From Juglans regia (taxonomy: Eukaryota; Streptophyta; Magnoliopsida; Fagales; Juglandaceae): a DNA stretch of 64,000 nt. Shown one piece after another: positions 56,799 to 64,000 of this stretch; position 1 is the stretch's first letter; every line of letters starts with the position of its first letter. Under the pieces are notes generated by a model, which had not been told where the DNA came from, searched no databases, and was given only the letters and a program-made list of their open reading frames with translations. The position numbers were made by a program, and so were the translations under genes. Location: positions 1,381,001 to 1,445,000 of the forward strand of contig NC_049912.1 in the NCBI RefSeq assembly GCF_001411555.2, written 5' to 3'.

Positions 56799-57089
56799 AT
56801 GCCAAAGTCTAAGCTCAATGGTGCTTGTGCTACTTTCCTGCTTGTTTTGATATTTTGCCATGAAATTCAGTGCGTTGAGGCAAGGGATTTGAAGTCTGAT
56901 CAGGAGTACTACTGCAAGAAGTGCTCCATGCACGGCGAGAACGGTACTACTTCGACTGCAGCAAAGGACGTTAATGGTGATCATCATGATCAATTACAGC
57001 AGACAAGTAAGGTTGAATATCATGTTAATGACTTTCGACCAACAGAACCCGGTCACAGTCCCGGAGTCGGTCACTCCATCCATAACTGA
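56799..57089 (+). CDS. CEP: CEP-family preproprotein, CxxC subtype
   Basis: Encodes 96 residues from the ATG at 56799 (MPKSKLNGAC). The signal peptide core ATFLLVLIFC is followed by HEIQCVEAR (21-29). The propeptide contains CKKC at 39-42 and a His/Asp stretch (GDHHDQ near 60-65). The CEP domain DFRPTEPGHSPGVGH is at 78-92, tail SIHN. All signature positions are conserved; position 6 is Glu. It resembles the gene at 27190 in its FCHE, EAR, CxxC and SIHN features, so the two are paralogues about 29 kb apart. Single exon, no interruption. Expected to give a secreted CEP hormone. Confidence 0.92.
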   Translation: MPKSKLNGACATFLLVLIFCHEIQCVEARDLKSDQEYYCKKCSMHGENGTTSTAAKDVNGDHHDQLQQTSKVEYHVNDFRPTEPGHSPGVGHSIHN

Positions 57090-59704
57090 GTTCAAGTTTG
57101 AGTTTGTTGTACCATGCATGCATGCTAATTTGTAATGATCTGTGCTTGTTTATTCCGTACGTGTTTTATAATATATATGTTCTCTCTTTAATTTCATTAT
57201 CACCAGCTACAATTGCGAATGGTATAAACTAACCAAGTATTACAATCAGAGCACAGTAGCTGAAGAGAGAGACGAAGAGCTGATCGATGACAAGTGATTT
57301 GATGGTGTGTCGTTACACGACATGATGAGTACTAGAAGCTCAAAAGTTTGCGAAAGAAATCTGAAGAACAGCGTGCGCCGTTCTTTCTTTTTACGCCATG
57401 CTTTTGGTATAGATTCGATTGAAAAGAAGCTTAAAAATAGATCGAGCTCACCTTTTGCGAAGATATAATAAACACCGTCGACCCAACATTAGCATGTTCA
57501 GTGTTCGGAGAATTCAGACCAAAGAAAAGATAAAAAAGAATGTTGAACGATGGGACTATAAATTTTAAAACTAGTACTGATATTATTCGAACAGATTCGT
57601 GTTTAATACTAAAGGTCGTGCGCGCGTGTGTACGTATTTGGCTTAAGTTGCTAATATATATAATTAATTATAATTATCTGGCTTTCACTAATAATTAATT
57701 AAAGCCATCTACAGTACACATATATATATTATATATATATATATATATATGAGCCTTTTTCCTTCATCTCAAAGATTATTACTATATATCATGATAAAGG
57801 TCGATCGTCATTTGGCATGTAGTTTGATGTTTAATTATGAAATAACTTGCTTTTAGAGTAGTCACAGAGATCGGTACGTATTATGAGCTGCACATATATT
57901 CCAACAATCTAATTGAACCGACAACTACGTATATATATTGCTTTTGTGTTCATAATTAAAGCACATGAAGTAGTTGATGATCACCGGCCATCCTACGTGC
58001 GTACGCAGGGAACATACATACCCAATTACTTTCTTGAAAACTATATTAATTTACGTACGTGAGAAGGAACATGCATGCTGCATGCCTGCCAGCTTGATTC
58101 AAAAACTTAATTTGATGCGTTTTTATTCCTATATATTGTACTTTCCAACCAATGACAAAGATTTTTCGATCCACTACAAAATAACTGTTTAATTATGATC
58201 AGTTATTTTTTATAAAAATGATTATTTATTATTAAAATGAGTCTATTTCATCGTAAATAATCATTTTCATCATAAATAACCCGTCACAAATATTTATTTT
58301 TCTAGTAGTGCTAGTTCAAAAAAATAAAACACTAATTAATTAATTAACGACAATTATTATATACACGTACACTCTCCAAATATTTATTATTGAATTAAGG
58401 TTGGGTAATGCTATTAATATGTCACTCAGATTTGTCCACTCTGTGTGTCTTTACTAATTTTCAATTTAGATATGAATTTTTTTACTTGTAAGTCGATCGG
58501 GATATATCATCAATATGAGTACTCATGACTTTTTACACTTTTAAGGTGAAAAAATTTGACGAGTAAAAAAGGTTTAAAATTCTTGTAAAATCAAATTTTA
58601 TCGTATCAATTACGACACAAAAAACAAAAAAAAAAAATAATAAATAAATACCATTTGAAGTCAAATAAAAAGTCCGCATCATGTGGTGCAAACTAGTCTT
58701 TAATTGGTACGTAGTTTATATATACATGCAACACCAGTACCGCTGCAAAGTCAAATATAGTAATATATTTATGTATATCTATGATGGGTACGTATATATA
58801 TTCGTAGTGCATAATTATTATGTTCTCTGATCTTTATATTCTGTGCATTTTCGGCCTGTTTTAACTTTCGGTCATGTATAGTGCCTCGACCCACAAAGGT
58901 GGCGAACATTAATACTTTTAATTAGCATCTTCCAATTAGAATTCTGCAAATCTACTGGAGTAGCGTTGTCCCTGCTAAATCTAAATCAAACCGACCTAGG
59001 CCTATCAAAATTTATCGCCTATCCATTATCATAATTGAACTAGATACGTGTTCTTGAAGCCTGTTTTGCAAGTGTTCTGTAAGGACAGCCTGAAGAGGGT
59101 TCCGGTCTAGCTCGGTGTGCATGGTTTGGGGCTCACGTACGATGGCAGTCTAAAATTGCGATACGGTGTGATCCATACGTATGTCCAATATATAAATAGA
59201 AGTTAAATACAACAAATATAAATAAAGAATGAGATACACAAATTTGCGTGTTCGGCACAAGAGCTACGTCGATCTACGGGTAGTTTGGGATACAAATCCA
59301 CTATAAATAAAAGTATTTTAAGTCTCTTGTAGTCTTTCGTGACTCACTGTACAAATGATAAAACTGAAACTTCATACTTGGAGGTTGAAGAAGCCCTCTC
59401 TCTCTAGTCGCCCTGCAATCTCCAGGAAGATCAAGAAGCCTCCGATCCCCCCAAGTCTTTTACCTCAAATCCATTTTACTCTCATGTCAATGGTTGTTTT
59501 ATATCACTTTGTTGTCCCATTTGCCTACATGACTCTCTTCCATCTCTTTTCCTTCATTTTCCCATTACTTCCTCTCTTTTCCCTTTATACATTTTTTCTT
59601 CCTCAACTTTTATCTCTTCATTTCCTTATCTCTCTTCCTTTATGATGAGATCTTATCCTCAAGGTGGACTTGAAATATCATATTGGGCCTAGGGTATTCT
59701 TATC
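57090..59704. other. Intergenic region downstream of fifth CEP gene
   Basis: Contains (TA)n at 57720-57752 and a CACTA-like MITE at 58172-58310. A pyrimidine-rich stretch with short open frames lies at 59355-59645, without a recognisable domain. No gene supported. Confidence 0.45.
58172..58310. mobile_element. CACTA-like MITE
   Basis: Starts CACTACAAAATAACTG and ends TTTTTCTAGTAGTG, giving CACTAC/GTAGTG ends. The interior TATTAAAATGAGTCTATTTC matches the MITEs at 31611 and 43630. No clear 3-bp duplication. Confidence 0.65.
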
Positions 59705-59866
59705 GAAAAATTCTTCTCATCAGTCACTATTCACCATCCCACACCCCACATCCTATGAAAAACACTAGATCCATACCCTATGAAAAAAAAATATCCACAC
59801 ACCCAATAAAAAACCTATACGTGTGGAGTATGAGAGTGAATAGGGAATTATATATAGCATTCCTCA
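59705..59866. mobile_element. MITE family GAAAAAT, copy 3
   Basis: Starts GAAAAATTCTTCTCATCAGTCAC and contains CCCACATCCTATGAAAAACAC. The end is an imperfect inverted copy (GAGAGTGAATAGGGAATTATA). Confidence 0.65.
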
Positions 59867-60161
59867 TTTTTACCCCCCTTTTCGTGTAGTGTCAACATAT
59901 AAGAGACTCTTCATTATTATGATTCCTGACATAATCAAGCATAATTCTGTCACCGTTTACAACATGACGAGCTAGCAACTATTTCTTTTTAAATAGATAA
60001 CTTTAGAATCTATTATAACATAAATTATATTTTTAATAATAGATTCAAGTTTTTTAAAAAGAGTATACGGGACTTACATACCTTAAAACTGTATCTACAT
60101 TATTTTTACGATATATGCACTACATCGGCTTTTTTTTTTTTACGAAAAACACTATAGATAG

Positions 60162-60814
60162 AAATGGATCTCACACACTGATGCGGCATACTGTGCCTTT
60201 TTTTCTCTCTTTTTTCCCTTCTCCCCGACATCTCCTCTTTTTTTCCTTCTTCTTTTTTCTCTTTTTTTCTTCCCTCTCCCCTTCTCCTCGTGCCTCTCTC
60301 CTCCTCTCCCCTTCCCTTACGACAGCCACTCTCCACTCCCTTCGCCACTCTCCCCCCTCTCCACCACTCTCCCCTCCCTCTTTGTTGATTCTCGCACGGA
60401 AGTCCCCTTCTCCGCCACTCTCCTCATTGCCAACCCCTAATGCCAACGAGATTCTCTACCCAGTGCCGATGTCGACGTCTTTCTGGCATCAATCCAGTCC
60501 ACCGAAGACTGATTGTGGATTTGTGGTAGGTGACTAAAAGGATGGTGAGAGTCGGAGATGGTGGGCGGCGGGTTTAAGATTGGGTTTCATTGTGATTTTG
60601 AATAGATTGTGGGTTTGTGTTGGATGACGGAGAGGATAGTGGGTGTTAGAGATGGTTGGCATCGGAGCTGAGGGGGTGGGGAAGGGCTGGAAAAGGGAGG
60701 GGGAAAAGGAGAGGAGGGGAGAGGGAAGGGGAGGGGGGAGAAAAGAGAGAGAAAAGAAAAAAAATGACACATGGCACACTGATAGTGTGCAACATCAATG
60801 TGTGAGATCCATTT
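60162..60814. mobile_element. Foldback element with polypyrimidine/polypurine arms
   Basis: A perfect 16-base inverted repeat, AAATGGATCTCACACA at 60162-60177 and its complement at 60799-60814, bounds the element. The left arm (to about 60370) is almost pure C/T, while the right arm (about 60660-60765) is almost pure A/G, so the arms can pair. Open frames on either strand here are by-products of this composition. No transposase. Confidence 0.6.
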
Positions 60815-60845
60815 GTGGGATCTCTTTATGTCTCTAGTAGCCCCC

Positions 60846-61948
60846 TTTTTTGACCTCAGATCTATGAAATGTGTCCCATTCCATTCTACTCTCGTCATTT
60901 CGTGAGGCTCCCACCCGTTACAATCACTGGTATCTTTATAGTTTTGCCTAATATTAGGTCCTAACTATCCCACGACATTCCAACTAAATAGACCAAAACC
61001 AACAATCACTCAAGGAATATAGGCACAATCTCCTCCTTAACTCAACACAAATTTATCTAGTACCAATAGTTTATTATTCATAGTACCAACATAATTTCCT
61101 CCTTAATTTTACCCTCTCTTTGAGTATTGCAATCACTATAACAAATTTTTTTCATATGGGTCATCACAACTACCTGATATCCTTATGTATCTGATTTAAT
61201 TTTAATGTACTCTTTTCATGTTCACCTAATTCCCACTTTTTACAATAGTGTTTTGGAGCAATACAATGCCCCAATATGTATTAGAAAAATGGTAGTATAT
61301 ATGACTTCTAAATGAGCTCACCAATTAAATGTCCATACTCATTATATATATCTATATATATATTTTTCCTTAATAGTTAAAGAAGTGACTATTAATGAAT
61401 TTTTATTTTTTTTAATAGTTAAGGATGTTTAAAAAATACTTCAAAGAAAAAAAATCATTTGAACATTGTTTGCATATTTGGGATGCATGTTTGATATGCA
61501 CCCTAGCATTATCCTATGTATCATGTATGCATAATATTGATCTCCAAAGAACTATTTATGAAATTAATGGGATATGATACTAGATCTTTAACTTGTGTGT
61601 GTGTTCGTGCGCGCATATCGTCCCAGCACCACATACATACCACACGTGATTTTTTTAATTTTTTTCACTTACCAAATATATGGTGTATGGATAATGAGTA
61701 GAAAAACTCAGTTAGTTTAACATAAATAAAATTAAAATAAATAAATAAATAAATAAAAATGTGGTGGGCAGTGATCATGTTTGGGATGATGTGTAGCAAA
61801 GCTCATCGTTTAAACTCCTTTTGTAGTTTTAAGATCACATTAATTATTTGACAATCTATTCAGCCTAGCTATTATATCGTATTGCTCTAAAATAGGGAAA
61901 AAGAAAAAGAAAAAGAAAAAAAATGCTTTGAAACTTTAAAAATATCTT
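60846..61948. other. AT-rich intergenic region
   Basis: No gene recognised. Includes (AAAT)n near 61732-61758 and (AAAAAG)n near 61896-61921. Confidence 0.4.
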
Positions 61949-64000
61949 CTTCTTTTTTTAATTTTTTATAAAGAACAAACATTTCATTAATATAATAGAG
62001 ATTACAGACATTTATCAAGCCAAATAGCTTGAGAAAGAAAATCTGGAAAACAATCAAACCACATTGTGATACTTTCAACGTTCCAAGCGTAACGGGCAAG
62101 CTTGTGAGCTACCTCATTTCCTTCTCTATAAACATGTTGTATTTGGCATTGAGTGTATAAAGCCTGAAGCTTCCTGATTTCAAGTACCAAATCCTCAAGC
62201 AAAGCTGCAAACTCAAGTTATGCATTCAACACTTGCACAGCCATTAAACAATCTGATTCCACCACTAACCTGGTAATTCCCATACCTGCGCACAGTTGTA
62301 AAGCTCAAAATATAGCTAAAAGTTCAATAGCTTCCAAATTAATCCCTTCATCTTCAACCTTAGTAGTTGCCCAGATAACTTCACCCTTATCATTTCGTAG
62401 CACCAAACCCACACCAGCTTTGTGAATATCCCCAAACATAGCACCATCAACGTTAACTTTTAACCACTCTGTGGGAGGCGACTTCCAGTCATAAAAACTT
62501 CGAAACATTGGCCGTGGTATCAAACGAATTTCCTTAAAAGAATTAAACACAGATAATGCATTGTTAATGACCAGCTGCACCACAACAGTTTTTTGCTCAT
62601 GCACCATCTGGTTCCTCCTCCACCAAAAACCCTAAGCAAGACAAAACATTAAAGCTAACTCCCCTTCCTTACCCTGCTCCACTACCTTCATAGCAACCTG
62701 CATAACAGCCATATTTCTATCCAAAGATTACATTACAGGCACATGAGAATTCCAACTAGGAAAGATAGACTCACAAAAGAATATTGCATGTGCAAGGTTT
62801 TTGATCCCTTCCGTACAAAAACAGCGAGAAACATCTGTTAAGACATGTCTCTTGTACAAGTTTATTTTTGAAGGTATTCCCTCTTTGCATGCCCGCCAAG
62901 CGAAAATTTTAATTTTGTTTGGGACTTTCATTTTCCACTAAGCATTCCATAATTTCCTCTATTGGTTGGAGTTTGAACATTCCCCTATAGTACCATGTTT
63001 CCTCTCCAAAGCCATCATATAACAACTTCTTACACTAAACTTTTTATTCCGCTCTTGAGACCAAATCCAGTGATCTGATTGTTCCCGAAAGTAGAAAGGC
63101 ACCTTCAAAATGTCTGCTACTATGTTTGGATTGAAGAAAGCCCTTAATTGTGCCACATTCCACCCTCCAGTCTGAGTATCTATCAAACTAGCCACAAAAG
63201 CTTCTTAGAAATCAACACTGAGATCGATTTGTTCTAGCATCAATGCTTGGTGACCAGGTATCCAGGGGTCTTTCCACAACTTAGCAGTCCTCCCATCCCC
63301 AATCTTCTATACACAGCCATGCTTCAATAACTTTTTAACTTCTCAAATGCCTCACCATGCAAATGATGGATTTCTTCCTAGGCCATCTTCTAACAAAGAG
63401 CCATGAGGAAAATATCTAGCTTTGTAAATTTTATGCAACAAGGAATCTGTTTCTTTCAGGATGCACCACCCTTGTTTGGCTAACAAAGCCAAATTAAAAC
63501 CATGTAGAGATTTAAAACCCAGACCTCCTTTCCCCTTTGAATCACACATTGTTTGCCAACTAAGCCAATGTATCTTCCTCTCTTCGTTTCTCTGTCCCCA
63601 CCAAAATTTAGCTATCATTACCTCCAACTCAATACAAAACCAGCAGGTAACAAAAACCAACTCATCGAGTAAGTTGGAATGGACATGGCAACTGCTTTAA
63701 TAAGAATTTCTCTCCCTCCTTATGACAATAACTGCTCCTTCCAGCACTGCAATTTCTTCCATACTCTTTGCTTGATATTAGAAAAAGCCTTAGATTTTGA
63801 CCTTCCAACAACAGGAGGTAATCCTAAGTACTTTTCATACTGTTGTACCCTTTGAAACTCCCCATAACTGCATTAACTCATTCTTCCTTGCAAGAGAGAC
63901 ATTGCCTAAAAAAACCATGGTTGTTTTTTCCTTATTAATTTTTTGACCCGAGGCAAGCTCATATCTCGCCAATAAGGCTTCAATCTTCCTATTTCCCCCC
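61949..64000 (-). mobile_element. LINE (L1-type), minus strand, runs off the window
   Basis: Order from the right edge: RT C-terminal part (SGQKINKEKTTMVFLGN near 63940, FWWGQRNEERKIHWLSW and GGLGFKSLHGFNLALLAKQGW at 63660-63352), then a linker (WIWSQERNKKFSVRSCY at 63195-62959). The zf-RVT domain follows (KIFAWRACKEGIPSKINLY at 62931-62728), then RNase H (LKVNVDGAMFGD and VGLVLRNDKGEV at 62607-62305, ending REGNEVAHKLARYAW at 62150-62080). A T-rich stretch on the + strand at 61949-61970 may be the A-tail. Several stops and shifts break the frame, so it is inactive. Confidence 0.88.

Noticed and set aside
60115..60898. Several Ser/Pro- or Glu/Arg-rich open frames
   Set aside because: Products of polypyrimidine/polypurine composition in the foldback element; no motif.

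Overview
The window looks like nuclear DNA of a dicot plant. It is AT-rich and intron-bearing, full of (TA)n and other microsatellites, and packed with Copia and Ty3/gypsy LTR retrotransposons, LINEs, Helitrons and MITEs. A woody Fagales/Juglandaceae genome would fit the MITE families, but that is a weak recollection, not something the sequence proves.

The main host content is a cluster of genes on the + strand for CEP (C-terminally Encoded Peptide) hormone precursors at 484-828, 11048-11398, 16543-17088, 27190-27513 and 56799-57089. A sixth, promoterless copy lies at 34665-34910. Each intact gene encodes a small secretory preproprotein ending in, or containing, the roughly 15-residue CEP domain of the type DFRPTxPGHSPGVGH. 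The first two genes are tandem paralogues sharing promoter and 3' flank. The gene at 16543 carries three CEP-like units. The genes at 27190 and 56799 form a second subtype with a CxxC pair in the propeptide and an SIHN tail. The only other host gene I can support is a two-exon small secreted protein, intact at 44778-45709 and frameshifted at 32754-33683.

Layout: 1-5.7 kb, first CEP gene and AT-rich flank. 5.76-10.64 kb, an old Copia element inserted in the upstream region of the second CEP gene. 11-17.1 kb, second and third CEP genes with MITEs. 19-25.4 kb, a Helitron-rich stretch. 27.2-46.6 kb, a tandem duplication of about 7.4 kb (copy A 27265-34667, copy B 34662-46649). The duplicated unit holds the 3' part of a CEP gene, a 5'-truncated LINE with a 17-bp target-site duplication, the small secreted-protein gene and repetitive sequence. 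Copy B was later hit by a young Copia element (36149-40758). 46-52.7 kb, decayed minus-strand Ty3/gypsy elements, one abutting another. 53-61 kb, AT-rich intergenic DNA with MITEs, a probable solo LTR, the fifth CEP gene and a large foldback element. 62-64 kb, a minus-strand LINE running off the window edge.

No RNA genes or CRISPR arrays were recognised. CEP peptides in other plants are root-to-shoot nitrogen-demand and root or nodule development signals perceived by CEPR-type receptor kinases. Here that role is inferred from family membership only.
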